Positions 23,749-33,206 of a DNA stretch of 64,000 bases are shown in pieces. The DNA comes from Myxococcales bacterium. Lineage in GTDB: Bacteria; Myxococcota; B64-G9. The stretch lies in assembly GCA_012798435.1 (NCBI GenBank), contig JAAZNF010000001.1, forward strand, positions 1 through 64,000, written 5' to 3'. The notes under the pieces were generated by a model. The model was not told the origin of the DNA, made no database searches, and saw nothing but the letters and a program-made list of their open reading frames with translations. How positions within the stretch are numbered: the stretch's first letter is position 1; every line of letters starts with the position of its first letter. A program made the position numbers and the translations under genes.

Positions 23749-24894
23749 ATGCCGCGTCGAGCTTGCGTGTGGGCCGTGCTGGGATTGGGCCTGCTCTTTT
23801 CCGGACCGGCCCTGGCCCAGAAGAAAGCGCCGAAAACAACCCGGGCCGCGCTGCTGCCCATCTCGGTCAAGGACATGCCGCCGGAGCTGGCCAAGAAGCT
23901 CGGGGCCACCGTGCTGGAGGAGCTGGGTGCGCTCAAGGTGTTCGAGGTCATCCCCGGCAAGACCCTGTCGGCGTCCCTGGACGGCCTGCGCAAGAAAAAA
24001 GTCTATGCCAAGGGTTGCGAGGAGAAGAAGGCCTGCATGCAGGCGGTGGGCAAGGCGGTGAAGGCGGGGGTGCTCCTCCACCTCCAGGTGGCGCGCGCCC
24101 AGGAGGGGGTCACCCTGACCATGCGGCTGTTCGACGTGCGCACCGCCAAGGAAGTGCGCAAGGGCACCGAGTTCGGCAGCGAGGATCCCGCCGACCTGGA
24201 GCGTGCCGTCCGCTGGATCACCCGCAAGGTGTCCTCGCCCATCTTGAGCACCATCCTGCCGGGCAAGGCCAAGCTCCAGATCGACTGCGAGGAGGGCGGG
24301 GCCGACCTGTACGTCAACGGCAAGTCCTTCGGCAAGAAGACCGGCACCAGCCTCAAGGTCTCCTCGGGCGTGTTCGATCTCCTGGTCAAGAAGGAAGGCT
24401 TCGAGCCCTATCACGAGGTGATGGCGGTGTACCCGGGGGACGAGGTGCGGCTGAAGGCGGTGCTGAAGCCCGCGGAGACGACCCGGCCGGCGGTGGCGGC
24501 GGTCGAGCCCAGCGCGCCGGTCGAGCCGCCGCCGCCGCTCAAGCCGGTGGAGGGAAAACCGGAGGAGAAGAAGGAACTGCCGGCCTGGGCGGTGTTCGAT
24601 GTGCCCAAGCCGGCCGGCACCGCCGCGGCGGCGCAACCGCCGGCGGGTGGGGCCGCACCCTGGGCCGGGACGACGGCCAAGAAGGAGACCAAGCCCTTCC
24701 TGCCGGAGCCGGTGGAGGAGAAGCCGCGCGAGGAACCCGCGCGCCGGGAGAAGCGGTTCTACCAGACCTGGTGGTTCTGGACGCTGGTGGGAACGGCCGT
24801 GGCCGGTGGCGTGGGCGCCGGAACCTACTTCTTGCTCCAGGGCGGCGGTGGCGGGGGCGCGGGCACCGGCTCGGCCGCGGTGAGCTGGCAGTAG
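23749..24894 (+). CDS. Exported PEGA-domain protein with C-terminal membrane segment
   Basis: The 381-aa product starts at ATG 23749 (AAAGGA 8 nt upstream) with a signal peptide (VLGLGLLFSGPALA). Residues about 25-160 hold a domain starting RAALLPISVKDMPPELA, similar to the nucleotide-fold sensor region that precedes PEGA in many myxobacterial lipoproteins. A PEGA repeat follows (about 180-245: KLQIDCEEGGADLYVNGKSFG in pieces, e.g. GGADLYVNGKSFGKK). After a Pro/Glu linker comes a C-terminal segment with YQTWWFWTLVGTAVAGGVGAG (read as TWWFWT plus a glycine-rich helix). It is close kin in layout to the protein at 29901. PEGA domains are thought to bind envelope polymers. A lipoprotein gene follows after 15 bp. 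Confidence 0.85.
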   Translation: MPRRACVWAVLGLGLLFSGPALAQKKAPKTTRAALLPISVKDMPPELAKKLGATVLEELGALKVFEVIPGKTLSASLDGLRKKKVYAKGCEEKKACMQAVGKAVKAGVLLHLQVARAQEGVTLTMRLFDVRTAKEVRKGTEFGSEDPADLERAVRWITRKVSSPILSTILPGKAKLQIDCEEGGADLYVNGKSFGKKTGTSLKVSSGVFDLLVKKEGFEPYHEVMAVYPGDEVRLKAVLKPAETTRPAVAAVEPSAPVEPPPPLKPVEGKPEEKKELPAWAVFDVPKPAGTAAAAQPPAGGAAPWAGTTAKKETKPFLPEPVEEKPREEPARREKRFYQTWWFWTLVGTAVAGGVGAGTYFLLQGGGGGGAGTGSAAVSWQ

Positions 24895-24909
24895 CCGGCG
24901 GGAGGTCCC

Positions 24910-27642
24910 ATGATGAGCAATCGTCTACTCTCGATCCTCGGTGTCGTGCTGGCCTCGGCCGCCTGCGGGCCGGGCGAGGGCAACGTCGGCAGCGCCCGCC
25001 TGGAGCTCTCCATCTCCTTCGAGCGGGCCGGCGCGACGCGGGCCATGTTGAGCGGGCTGGTGGACACCATCCGGGTCACGGTCAGCGCCCAGGGAACCGT
25101 GCTGCGCCAGCAGAGCTTCGACTACGAGGCTTTGCAGGGGACAGTCACCGACATCCCGGTCGGCACGGGCCGGACCTTCACCGTCGAGGCCCTGGGCAAC
25201 GACACCCGTATCTACAGCGGCACGGCCGACAACATCACCATCGCGAAGAATCAAACCGCCAGCGTGCCGGTGGTCCTCGCCCCGGCCTACAGCTCGGACG
25301 TCTACCCGCCCGCGGCGGTGACCGACCTCATCGCCCGCGGGAACGGCACCACGGTCACCCTGACCTGGACCGCCAGCGGCAACGACGCCCGGGCCGGCCA
25401 GGCCCACAGCTACGACCTGCGCATCTCTCCCTCCACCATCCAGGCCGCCAACTTCGACGCCGCCACCCAGGTGAGCGACGCCCCGGCGCCCGGCGTGGCG
25501 GGGCAGGCCGAGCAGTACGTCCACGACTTCGGCACCAGCGGCACTTACCATTTCGCCCTCAAGGTGCGCGATGACGCCGGCAACTGGTCCGCCATCTCCA
25601 ACGAGGCCATCGTCACGCTCACCGGCCCGGACACCATGCCACCGGCCACGGTGGCCAACCTGACCGTGTTCATGGTGGGCTCGGACTCGGTGACGCTCAC
25701 CTGGACCGCGCCGGGCGACGACGGCAGCGCCGGCACGGTCACCGACTACGACCTGCGCTGGAGCACCGCCGAGATCACCGCCGGAAACTTCTCCTCCGCC
25801 ACCCGCGCCACGGGACCCGCGCAGAAGGTCCCCGGCGGCCAGACCGAGAGCGTGGTGGTGAACGGGCTGACCCCGGGAACGCGCTACTGGTTCGCCCTCA
25901 AGGCGGTGGACGACGCCGACAACTGGTCGGCCATGTCCAATGTGGTGAACGCCCTGATCCAGGACCAGACCCCGCCGGCCCAGGTGACCGACCTGCGCGA
26001 GACCGCGCAGACAGCCACCTCCATCACCCTGGGCTGGACCGCGCCCGGCGACGACGGCGCCAGCGGCATTGCCACCCGCTACGACATCCGCTACGCCGCC
26101 ACCGAGATCACCAGCGCCAACTTCACCCAGGCCCAGGCGGTCCAGAACCCGCCGGCGCCGCAGGCGGCGGGCGCGGCCGAGAGCGTCACCATCGCCGGCC
26201 TCACCCAGGGACAGCCCTACTACTTCGCCCTCAAGGCCTACGACGACGAGGACAACGAGGGCCCCATGTCCAACGTGGCCACCGCCACCCCCGGCGTGGT
26301 GGACACCACGCCTCCCGCGGACGTCACCAACCTGGCGGTTCAGAGCGTGGCCGAGACCTCGGTCACCCTGGCCTGGACCGCGCCCGGCGACGACGGTAGC
26401 GTCGGCACCGTGACCAGCTACGACGTGCGCATGAGCACCGCCGAGATCACCGCCGCCAACTTCGATACCGCTCAACCGGTCGCCGGACCCTCGACCATCG
26501 TGAGCGCGGGCCTTTCGCAGACGCTGGTGGTGGACAGCCTGATTCGCGGCACCCCGTACTGGTTCGCGCTCAAAGCCGCCGACGAGCGCAACAACTCGTC
26601 CGGCATCTCCAACGTCATTTCGGCCACGCCCGACGACGTCACTGCACCCCAGGCAGTCACCGATCTCGCGGCCGTCGTCGCCTCCGATACCAGCGCCACC
26701 CTCACCTGGAAAGCCCCCTACGACGACAGCGCCGTCGAGGCCGTGACCCGCTACGACATCCGCTGGAGCACCTCGACCATCGACGAGCAGAACTTCACCT
26801 CGGCCACGCAGGTTCTCAACCCTCCAGCCCCGCTGGCTCCCGGCAGCGATCAGCTGCTGGTGGTGGACTCTCTCCCGGCGGGGGCGACGGTGTACTTCGC
26901 CATCAAGGCCTTCGACGTGGCCGACAACGCCTCGGCGCTCTCCAACCCGGCATCGGCGGTGATGCGGGTGGTGCCCTCCGTCGTCACCACCCTTTCGGTG
27001 AGCGCCGTCGCCGACACCGGCGTCACGCTCACCTGGAAGGCCCCTCACGACGACACCGCCACCGAGGCCGTGGCCGCCTACGAAATCCGCTACTCGACCG
27101 GCACCATCGACGATGGCAACTTCGACCAGGCGACGCTGGTCACCAACCCGCCCACGCCCCAGGCGCCGGAGAGCGACGAGACGCTGGTCGTGAGCCCGCT
27201 CAACATCAATACTCCCTACACTTTCGCCCTGGTGGCCATCGACGAGCACGGCAACCGCTCGGCGCTGTCCAATGTGATCTCGGGCGAGCCCGGCTCCCAG
27301 GACACCACTCCGCCCGCGGCCATCGACAACCTGGCGGCGGCACCCACCGCGACGGCCGGCGAAATCCAGCTCTCCTGGACCGCTCCGGGCGACGACGGCG
27401 CAGGCGGCGGGCCGGTGGCAAGCTACGACGTGCGCTACAGCACGAGTCCCATCGATGACGCCAATTTCGCGAGCGCCACCCAGGTCTTCTGGTCGGGGAC
27501 CATCGCCGATCCGGCGAGCCAGCAGACCTTCCTCGTGACAGGGCTCACCAGCGCGACTGTGTATTATTTCGCGGTCAAGGGGGTGGACAACCGCGGGCTG
27601 CTCGCGCCGCTTTCCAACGTCCCCAGCGCCACGCCAAATTGA
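24910..27642 (+). CDS. Lipoprotein with seven fibronectin type III domains
   Basis: The 910-aa lipoprotein has a signal ending VLASAAC and a strong GGGAGG ribosome site; ATG 24910 is followed by a second ATG. Residues about 25-130 form an N-terminal beta domain (TVSAQGTVLRQQSFDYEAL region). Seven FN3 modules of about 105-115 residues follow, each opening like PPAxVTDL and carrying a TLTWTAPGDDG core, a YDLRxST strand and a WFALKAxD strand. The APGDDG loop is typical of bacterial FN3 arrays. The C-terminus ends right after module 7, with no sorting tail. It is probably a surface rod binding polymers or partner proteins. Similar modules at DNA level suggest internal duplication. Confidence 0.9.
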   Translation: MMSNRLLSILGVVLASAACGPGEGNVGSARLELSISFERAGATRAMLSGLVDTIRVTVSAQGTVLRQQSFDYEALQGTVTDIPVGTGRTFTVEALGNDTRIYSGTADNITIAKNQTASVPVVLAPAYSSDVYPPAAVTDLIARGNGTTVTLTWTASGNDARAGQAHSYDLRISPSTIQAANFDAATQVSDAPAPGVAGQAEQYVHDFGTSGTYHFALKVRDDAGNWSAISNEAIVTLTGPDTMPPATVANLTVFMVGSDSVTLTWTAPGDDGSAGTVTDYDLRWSTAEITAGNFSSATRATGPAQKVPGGQTESVVVNGLTPGTRYWFALKAVDDADNWSAMSNVVNALIQDQTPPAQVTDLRETAQTATSITLGWTAPGDDGASGIATRYDIRYAATEITSANFTQAQAVQNPPAPQAAGAAESVTIAGLTQGQPYYFALKAYDDEDNEGPMSNVATATPGVVDTTPPADVTNLAVQSVAETSVTLAWTAPGDDGSVGTVTSYDVRMSTAEITAANFDTAQPVAGPSTIVSAGLSQTLVVDSLIRGTPYWFALKAADERNNSSGISNVISATPDDVTAPQAVTDLAAVVASDTSATLTWKAPYDDSAVEAVTRYDIRWSTSTIDEQNFTSATQVLNPPAPLAPGSDQLLVVDSLPAGATVYFAIKAFDVADNASALSNPASAVMRVVPSVVTTLSVSAVADTGVTLTWKAPHDDTATEAVAAYEIRYSTGTIDDGNFDQATLVTNPPTPQAPESDETLVVSPLNINTPYTFALVAIDEHGNRSALSNVISGEPGSQDTTPPAAIDNLAAAPTATAGEIQLSWTAPGDDGAGGGPVASYDVRYSTSPIDDANFASATQVFWSGTIADPASQQTFLVTGLTSATVYYFAVKGVDNRGLLAPLSNVPSATPN

Positions 27643-27706
27643 TGGAGCCAGACGCGAGCACGAGTCCTGGCACCAGAACCGAACGAAAGGTCATCCGCGC
27701 ACCATC

Positions 27707-28393
27707 ATGATAATCCTTCGCTGGCCGAACCTTCTCATGCTCGGCAGAACCGCCGCCATCCCGAATGTGGCCAGATCGGTGCGCGCGCCTGGGCGCGCGG
27801 CGGCGAGCGGCGGCGCGCTTTTCCTTGGAGCAATGCTTTTACTGTGCTTGCCGGGGATGATCCTGGACGGCTGTCACAAGAGCGCGCCCGAGGCTCCACC
27901 GGCCGCCCGCACCCTGGCCGAGGCGCGCCAAAAGGTGCTCGATCTCTTCGGCGAGCTGGACGGCTTTACGCTCGAGAAACAGCTCGAGGTCGGCCTGGCG
28001 GGCTGCCCGGCGGTGCGCATGGAGGCGGCCTTCCTCCACCAGGGGCAGCGTCAGCGCGCCATTGTCTACGTGGTGGACCACCCCCAGCTCTTCAACGTGG
28101 TGAGCTTCATCTCCCCCGCGGACGAGGAGTTCTTCAACGCCGGCTACGACGTGTTCCAGAAGATGCTGCGCGCGCTCAAGGTGGACCGGGTCTCCGGCCA
28201 CCAGACGGTGACCGAGGCCGGCGAAGAGAAGATCCTGCGCAGCCCCGACCTGCAGCTCGAGATCCGCTACCCGGCCTCCTGGGTGTACACCCGCGACGAG
28301 GTCAACCGGGCGCTGGTGTTCTCCGGCCCGCGGGAGGAGCCGAGCTGGCTCACCACGGTGAACTTCTCCGTGATCAACAAGTGGGGTTCCTGA
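27707..28393 (+). CDS. Putative lipoprotein of unknown function
   Basis: The frame gives 228 aa from ATG 27707, but the start is unsure. An ATG at 27834 with GGAG 5 nt upstream would remove most of the basic n-region, while GTG codons near 27774 are also possible. A hydrophobic stretch (ALFLGAMLLLCLPGMIL) ends in DGC; Asp at -2 of a lipobox would favour retention in the inner membrane if Lol rules apply. The mature part is alpha/beta (VYVVDHPQLFNVVSFISP, LQLEIRYPASWVYTRDE), resembling PsbP/Mog1-type single-domain proteins. The next gene starts directly after its stop, so they share an operon. Confidence 0.65.
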   Translation: MIILRWPNLLMLGRTAAIPNVARSVRAPGRAAASGGALFLGAMLLLCLPGMILDGCHKSAPEAPPAARTLAEARQKVLDLFGELDGFTLEKQLEVGLAGCPAVRMEAAFLHQGQRQRAIVYVVDHPQLFNVVSFISPADEEFFNAGYDVFQKMLRALKVDRVSGHQTVTEAGEEKILRSPDLQLEIRYPASWVYTRDEVNRALVFSGPREEPSWLTTVNFSVINKWGS

Positions 28394-29263
28394 ATGTCGC
28401 GCCCGAGACGCACAGCGCCGGCAGGCCAGGGGAGCCTGCGTTTCGGCACCGGCGGGGTGCCGCGCTCCTCCCCCGCGCCCGACGCCGTATCGGGAGTGGA
28501 GACGGTGGCGGCCCTGGGGCTTTCGGCCATGGAGCTCGAATTCGTCCAGGGCGTGCGCCTCCAGGAGGCCTCGGCCGCGCGCATCCGCGAGCGGGCGCAG
28601 GCGCTGGACGTGGCGCTGACCTGTCACGGTCCCTACTACATCAACCTCAACGCCGCCGAGCCGGAGAAGCGCCAGGCCTCCCGGCGCCGCATCCTCGAGA
28701 CGGCGCGGGCCGCGCAGCTCGTGGGCGCGCGTTCCATCACCTTCCACGCCGCCTTCTACCTGGGGCAAGATCCCGAGGCGGTGCACCGGACGGTGCGCGA
28801 GGAGCTGCGGGGCATCGTCGAGACCTTGCGCGACGAGGGCAACACCGTGCAGATCCGCCCCGAGCTGACCGGGAAGCCCTCCCAGTACGGCTCGCTGGAG
28901 GAGCTGCTGCGGCTCTCCACCGAGGTGCCGGGGGTGTTGCCGTGCATCGACTTCTCGCACGCCCACGCGCGCTCGGGAGGAGCCCAGAACAGCGCGGCGG
29001 AGTTCGAAGAAATGCTCTCGCAGGTGCGCGCGGCCCTGGGGGCCGAGGCGCTTCTGGATCTCCACCTGCACGTGAGCGGCATCGAGTACACCCCGAAGGG
29101 CGAGCGGCGCCACCTGGATCTGCCCGCGGCCGACCTGCGCTACCAGGAGCTGCTGCGCGCGCTGGCCGCCGTTCGCGCCGGGGGGGTGCTGGTGTGCGAG
29201 AGCCCCAGCCTGGAAGAGGACGCGCTGCGCATGCAGCGGCTGTATCGAACGCTGAAAGCCTGA
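28394..29263 (+). CDS. Endonuclease IV-like TIM-barrel protein (AP endonuclease family 2)
   Basis: The 289-aa protein matches the xylose-isomerase-like TIM barrel of endonuclease IV (Nfo), which cuts DNA 5' of abasic sites with a three-metal centre. Expected ligands can be seen in order: TCHGPYYIN (His), ITFHAAFYLG (His), RPELTGK (Glu), CIDFSHAHAR (Asp, His), LHLHVSGIE (His) and CESPSLEED (Glu). The N-terminus RFGTGGVPRSS and the compact length fit the archaeal/thermophile-like branch rather than E. coli Nfo. It starts right after the upstream stop with only a weak ribosome site, implying coupling. A sugar isomerase role cannot be ruled out. Confidence 0.82.
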   Translation: MSRPRRTAPAGQGSLRFGTGGVPRSSPAPDAVSGVETVAALGLSAMELEFVQGVRLQEASAARIRERAQALDVALTCHGPYYINLNAAEPEKRQASRRRILETARAAQLVGARSITFHAAFYLGQDPEAVHRTVREELRGIVETLRDEGNTVQIRPELTGKPSQYGSLEELLRLSTEVPGVLPCIDFSHAHARSGGAQNSAAEFEEMLSQVRAALGAEALLDLHLHVSGIEYTPKGERRHLDLPAADLRYQELLRALAAVRAGGVLVCESPSLEEDALRMQRLYRTLKA

Positions 29264-29290
29264 GGAGCACTTTCCGGCGGGAGGAACGCC

Positions 29291-29842
29291 ATGGATCGCG
29301 ACCAGGCCGTGCAACTCATGGAGAGCAAGATCCAGAACCTCAACCTGCGCCGCCACATGCTGGCGACGGAGGCGGTGATGCGCGCGCTGGCGCGAAGACT
29401 CGGCGAGGACGAGGTGTTGTGGGGGCTCACCGGCCTGGTCCACGACATCGATCTGGAGCAGGGCGGCCAGGATCCCTCGGCCCACGCCCGCCTGGCGGCC
29501 GAGTGGCTGGAGGGCAAGCTCCCGCCCGAGGCCCTGGCCGCCATCCGCGCCCACAACGGCGAGCGCCTGCACATCGAGCGCCGGACACGTTTCGAGCACG
29601 CCCTGGCCGCGGCCGAGACCGTGACCGGTCTGGTGGTGGCCGCCACCCTGGTGTTGCCCGGCAAGAAAATCGCCGAGCTCAAAGCCCAGAGCGTTCTGAA
29701 GCGCATGAAGGAGCCGCGCTTTGCGGCGGGCGTCAACCGCGACATCGTGCGCGAGTGCGAGCTGCTACCGGTGCCGCTTCCCGAATTTGTCTCCCTGGCG
29801 GTCGAGGCCATGCGTCCGCTGGCGCCGGAGCTGGGGCTGTAG
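29291..29842 (+). CDS. HD-domain phosphohydrolase
   Basis: The 183-aa protein is a compact HD-superfamily metal-dependent hydrolase of the HDIG type. NLRRHMLATEAVM holds the first His, GLTGLVHDIDLE the HD pair, AIRAHNG another His and ALAAAETVTGLVVAATLV the last-helix acidic region. Family members act on nucleotides or phosphoesters; the substrate is unknown. GGGAGG precedes the ATG and the gene follows the endonuclease-IV-like gene by 27 bp, so the two probably form an operon, which loosely suggests nucleic-acid or nucleotide maintenance. Confidence 0.88.
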   Translation: MDRDQAVQLMESKIQNLNLRRHMLATEAVMRALARRLGEDEVLWGLTGLVHDIDLEQGGQDPSAHARLAAEWLEGKLPPEALAAIRAHNGERLHIERRTRFEHALAAAETVTGLVVAATLVLPGKKIAELKAQSVLKRMKEPRFAAGVNRDIVRECELLPVPLPEFVSLAVEAMRPLAPELGL

Positions 29843-29850
29843 CGCAGTGC

Positions 29851-29880
29851 TTGATGCGGGCCGCACGGCCGGCCTATACT
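29851..29880 (+). promoter_or_regulatory. Sigma-70-type promoter of the second PEGA gene
   Basis: TTGATG (29851-29856), an 18-nt spacer and TATACT (29875-29880). The leader would be about 14 nt to ATG 29901. Confidence 0.7.
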
Positions 29881-29900
29881 GGGGACAGGTAGGGCAATCC

Positions 29901-30743
29901 ATGAGAAGGCCAAGCGCATCTTTTGCAATGCGAGCGACGCTGTGGGCGTTGGGGTGCTTGCTGCTGCTCGGTGCAGAGACCGCCTTCGCCCGGACGCCGA
30001 AGCCCGCCCCCAAGCCCGCCGCCAGGCCCGGCACCGGCAACCTCCTGTTCACCTCGATGACCGAGGACATCAAGGTGTACCTGGACGGCGCCTTCATCGG
30101 CAAGACGCCCTTTGCGAAACCCGTCCCGGTCAAGGCAGGCAAGCACAAGCTCAAGGCCACCAAGCCCGGCTACAGCAACCTGGAGGCCGAGGTGGTCATC
30201 CGGGCCGGGCGCACCGAGGAGTTCCCGCTGGACCTCATGCCCTTCTCGGGGCTGGTCAAGTTCGCCGCCAACATCGAGGGCGCCGAAGTGTATGTGGACA
30301 ACAACCTGGTGGGTCACATCCCGCTGGTCCAGGAAGTGTCCATCGGCGACCACAAGGTGCAGATCGTGAAGGAGGGGTACGAGGACTTCACCGCCACCAT
30401 CAACGTCAAGGCCGGCGAGAAGCACTTCATCGAGGCCAACCTCGCCCCCTTCAAGGACTTCTCGCCCGAGGTGCTGGCCATGGCGGCGGCGGCCAAGGAG
30501 AAGGAGGAGGCCGACAAGCGAGCCGCGGCCGAGATGTTGCGCGCCGAGTCCGCCCCTCCCCCGCCGCCCGCCTGGTACGAGGGCCTGCACCGCAAGTGGT
30601 GGTTCTGGACCGCGGTGGGCGTGGCCGCGGTCACCGCGGTGGCGGTGCCGGTAGCTCTGAGCGCCGGCGGTGGCGCCTCCCCGCTGGACCGCCACACCCA
30701 GGGCCCGCACGCCGTGATCGACCTGGCCCGCCCGGGCCCCTGA
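29901..30743 (+). CDS. Exported protein with two PEGA domains and C-terminal membrane segment
   Basis: The 280-aa protein starts at ATG 29901 and has a signal peptide (LWALGCLLLLGAETAFA). Two PEGA repeats follow: about 48-110 (VYLDGAFIGKTPFAKPVPVKAG) read in short pieces as VYLDGAFIGKTPF, and about 115-180 (VYVDNNLVGHIPL, IVKEGYEDF). An Ala/Glu/Lys helix and a Pro stretch lead to LHRKWWFWTAVGVAAVTAV near residue 232, a membrane helix matching the WWFWT element of the PEGA protein at 23749. The tail is short and hydrophilic. It is expected in the periplasm, bound to the inner membrane. It is transcribed alone from its own promoter. Confidence 0.85.
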   Translation: MRRPSASFAMRATLWALGCLLLLGAETAFARTPKPAPKPAARPGTGNLLFTSMTEDIKVYLDGAFIGKTPFAKPVPVKAGKHKLKATKPGYSNLEAEVVIRAGRTEEFPLDLMPFSGLVKFAANIEGAEVYVDNNLVGHIPLVQEVSIGDHKVQIVKEGYEDFTATINVKAGEKHFIEANLAPFKDFSPEVLAMAAAAKEKEEADKRAAAEMLRAESAPPPPPAWYEGLHRKWWFWTAVGVAAVTAVAVPVALSAGGGASPLDRHTQGPHAVIDLARPGP

Positions 30744-30780
30744 GCGATCGCCCGGAAACAACCGCCGACCTTGCTCGACC

Positions 30781-30815
30781 CTCGCGGCGCGCGCCTCACC
30801 CCGCGCTCGCGCGAG
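30781..30815. terminator. Hairpin between converging genes
   Basis: CTCGCGGCGCG pairs with CGCGC and CGCGAG across a 3-nt bulge. It sits in the 105-bp gap between the PEGA gene and the opposing membrane-protein gene. There is no T-tract on either side, so intrinsic termination is uncertain. Confidence 0.35.
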
Positions 30816-30848
30816 AGAGACATCTGAAACTTCATCAAAGATGGACAG

Positions 30849-33206
30849 CTACTGAGGGGAGGGTTCGCCGGAAGCGGCCGCGATCTTTCCCGAACCGACG
30901 CGGCGCGCCAGCAGGATGGCCGCCGTCCCCAGCAGGTACACCAGCGCCGCCAGCAGTTGCACGGCGCGAAAGCCCAGGTTCAGCGACAGCGCGACCGTGA
31001 GCACCGACCCCAGCACCGAGGCCGCGCCGTTGATGCCCCAAGCCCACGGCACCAGCACCCGGGCCGGGCCCTGGAGCAAGCGCACGCCCAGCGGCAACAT
31101 CTGCCCCATCCACACCGCGGGCAAGAAAAGCAACGCCGCAGCCAGCACCACGCGCCAGATGGCGGGCCACCCCATGCACGCCGAGAACAGCGGCCCGAGC
31201 AGCAGCGCGTAGGCCGCCACGATGAGCAGCACCACAGCGCAGCTCGTGACCAGGCGGCGCGGCGCCCGCTCCAGCGGCAGGTTGCGGGTGCGCAGGCTGC
31301 CCAACCCCGTGCCCAGCAGCAGCACCGTCAGCACCACGCCGGTGGCGTACACCGGGTGGCCCAGAAAGAGGATGAAGTGCTGCATCCAGGATATCTCCAG
31401 CGCGATGAACCCCACCCCGATGGCGAAGAAGTAGCCGAGGTGCAGCACGCCCCGCGCCGGCACGGCGCCGAGATCCCGCCGGGCGCGGAAGAGGAGCGGC
31501 AGTCCGAACACCAGGAGCACCAGCGAAAGCACTACCATCATCAACAACCGCAACACCCGCACGCCGAGATCGTTCTTGTCCGGGTCGGACAGCATGCGGC
31601 TCAAGAAGTCTTTGGGCCGGGTGGTGTAGAAGAAGAACGGCCGGTCGTCCGTGGGCGGCGAGATGTCGAAGGCGGTGCCCTCCCACAGCGGCCGGGGATC
31701 GGCGGCGCGCGCCAGATCGTCGATCAGCTCGCCGGGCCGCGCGGGCGCATCGGGATCGTACAGCACCCGCAGGCCGTCCGCAGCGCAGGTCCGGCGCAGC
31801 GTCTCCAACTCCTCGCTCGAGAACGGCGTGCGCTTGACCAGCAGCGTGCCCATGCGCGCGTCGGCGCCCACGAACAGGTGGCGCGCGCGCCCGCTCACCC
31901 CCAGGTCCGACAGGGCGGCCAGCGCGATCGCCAGCAAGCGCTCGAACTCGCGCGGCGGCTTTCGCAGCCAGCGGGTCATGCTGAGCACGCCGTCGTCTTC
32001 GAGGTGCGAGAGGAAGTCGACGAAGGCCTCGCGGGTGTAGAGGTTGTTCTCGGACAGGGTGAAGGCCCCGGCGCTGCTGGCGGCCCAGGTGTCGACCAGG
32101 GTGGCCTGGATGCTGCTGAAACGCTCGCGGCTGCGGCGCACGAAGCTGCGCCCCTCTCCCACGGTCACCTCCACCCCCGGCTGGCGGTAGAGATCCCCCG
32201 AGTATTCGGCGAAACGCCGGCCCATGACCTCGTCAACGATGAGCCGGTTGAGCTCCACCCCGCGGATGCGCCGTACACCGCGGGACAAGGCGCTCACGAT
32301 GTCGGCCCCGCCGCCCGGACCGATGATCAGCGCCTGCCCGTCGTTCTTCAGGGCGTACACCAGGGCCGCCACCCGGCTCTCGGAGAAACGGTTCGCCGCG
32401 TTGCGCCCTCCCTGCCAGGCCTCCCGGGCGAAGATGCGCGTGGCGGCGTCCGAGTCGATGTTGAGCCACAGGAAGTCCTCCGGGGTGCGTGACACTGTCA
32501 CCCGCGAGTAGGCGTTCCAGCCTTCGTAGAGCACGGCGCGCTCGTCCACCGCCTTGACCGAGGGGATGGCGAACAGGTGCACCCGGCTGTCCAGGCCGCA
32601 CAGCGCCCACAGCAGCGCGCTCGGTATCACCGCCACCCAGCGTGCCCACCGCCGTTCCCACAGAAAGGCCAGGGCGGCACTCGCCCCCAGGGCGCCGGCG
32701 CACAGCACCGCCGCCGGCCCCCCCAGCCACTGCAGCGCCGCCAGGCTGAGCAGGCAGCCCGCGGCCGCCCCGGCCAGGTCGAAGAAGTACAATCGACCCA
32801 CGTGGTCCGGGTGCAGGGTGATGAGCAGCGAGACCACCATGCCGCAGAAGAAGAACGGCAGGGCCACCCCGGCGAAGAGGAGCCCCAGCGGCAGCAGTCC
32901 GGCCAGATCCAGCTCGGGGGGGATGCGGATCCGCAGGGCGAGCACAAGCGCCAGGACCACGCTCAGGCCGAACAGCAGCGCATGCCGGGCCAGCGCGCCG
33001 GAGCAACTCTCGGCCGCGTAGCGCCCTTGCCGGAAAAACAGCGTCACCCCGGCCGCGCCGATGCCGAACAACGCCATGCTCACGACCAGGAAGGCGAAGT
33101 GGTAGAACAACGTCACCGAGAAGATGCGCGTGCAGCACAGTTCCAGCATCAGGCCGGCCGCGCTCACCAGCGCGATGCCGGCGTACCTGGCACCGCTCGG
33201 TTTCAT
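30849..33206 (-). CDS. Polytopic membrane protein with spermidine-synthase-like domain
   Basis: The 785-aa protein has seven or so hydrophobic segments in residues 1-235, a soluble methyltransferase-fold domain (about 245-560) and another six segments to about 770. In the soluble part, ALIIGPGGGADIVSAL is the SAM-type nucleotide loop and IRGVELN the acidic strand end, as in aminopropyltransferases. However, the catalytic DxxxDP region is replaced by LVDTWAASSAGAF, so polyamine synthesis is unlikely. Such fused membrane proteins are frequent in environmental genomes and uncharacterised. ATG 33206 overlaps the lipase stop (ATGA), implying coupling. Confidence 0.8.
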   Translation of the reverse strand: MKPSGARYAGIALVSAAGLMLELCCTRIFSVTLFYHFAFLVVSMALFGIGAAGVTLFFRQGRYAAESCSGALARHALLFGLSVVLALVLALRIRIPPELDLAGLLPLGLLFAGVALPFFFCGMVVSLLITLHPDHVGRLYFFDLAGAAAGCLLSLAALQWLGGPAAVLCAGALGASAALAFLWERRWARWVAVIPSALLWALCGLDSRVHLFAIPSVKAVDERAVLYEGWNAYSRVTVSRTPEDFLWLNIDSDAATRIFAREAWQGGRNAANRFSESRVAALVYALKNDGQALIIGPGGGADIVSALSRGVRRIRGVELNRLIVDEVMGRRFAEYSGDLYRQPGVEVTVGEGRSFVRRSRERFSSIQATLVDTWAASSAGAFTLSENNLYTREAFVDFLSHLEDDGVLSMTRWLRKPPREFERLLAIALAALSDLGVSGRARHLFVGADARMGTLLVKRTPFSSEELETLRRTCAADGLRVLYDPDAPARPGELIDDLARAADPRPLWEGTAFDISPPTDDRPFFFYTTRPKDFLSRMLSDPDKNDLGVRVLRLLMMVVLSLVLLVFGLPLLFRARRDLGAVPARGVLHLGYFFAIGVGFIALEISWMQHFILFLGHPVYATGVVLTVLLLGTGLGSLRTRNLPLERAPRRLVTSCAVVLLIVAAYALLLGPLFSACMGWPAIWRVVLAAALLFLPAVWMGQMLPLGVRLLQGPARVLVPWAWGINGAASVLGSVLTVALSLNLGFRAVQLLAALVYLLGTAAILLARRVGSGKIAAASGEPSPQ

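Noticed and set aside
24925-27249. A 774-codon open frame antisense to the FN3 lipoprotein
   Set aside because: Shadow of a GC-rich repeated gene; composition is Gly/His/Arg/Val-rich without recognisable folds.
30849-33206. Annotation as a true spermidine synthase
   Set aside because: The aminopropyl-transfer aspartates are not at the expected place and the protein is mostly membrane helices.
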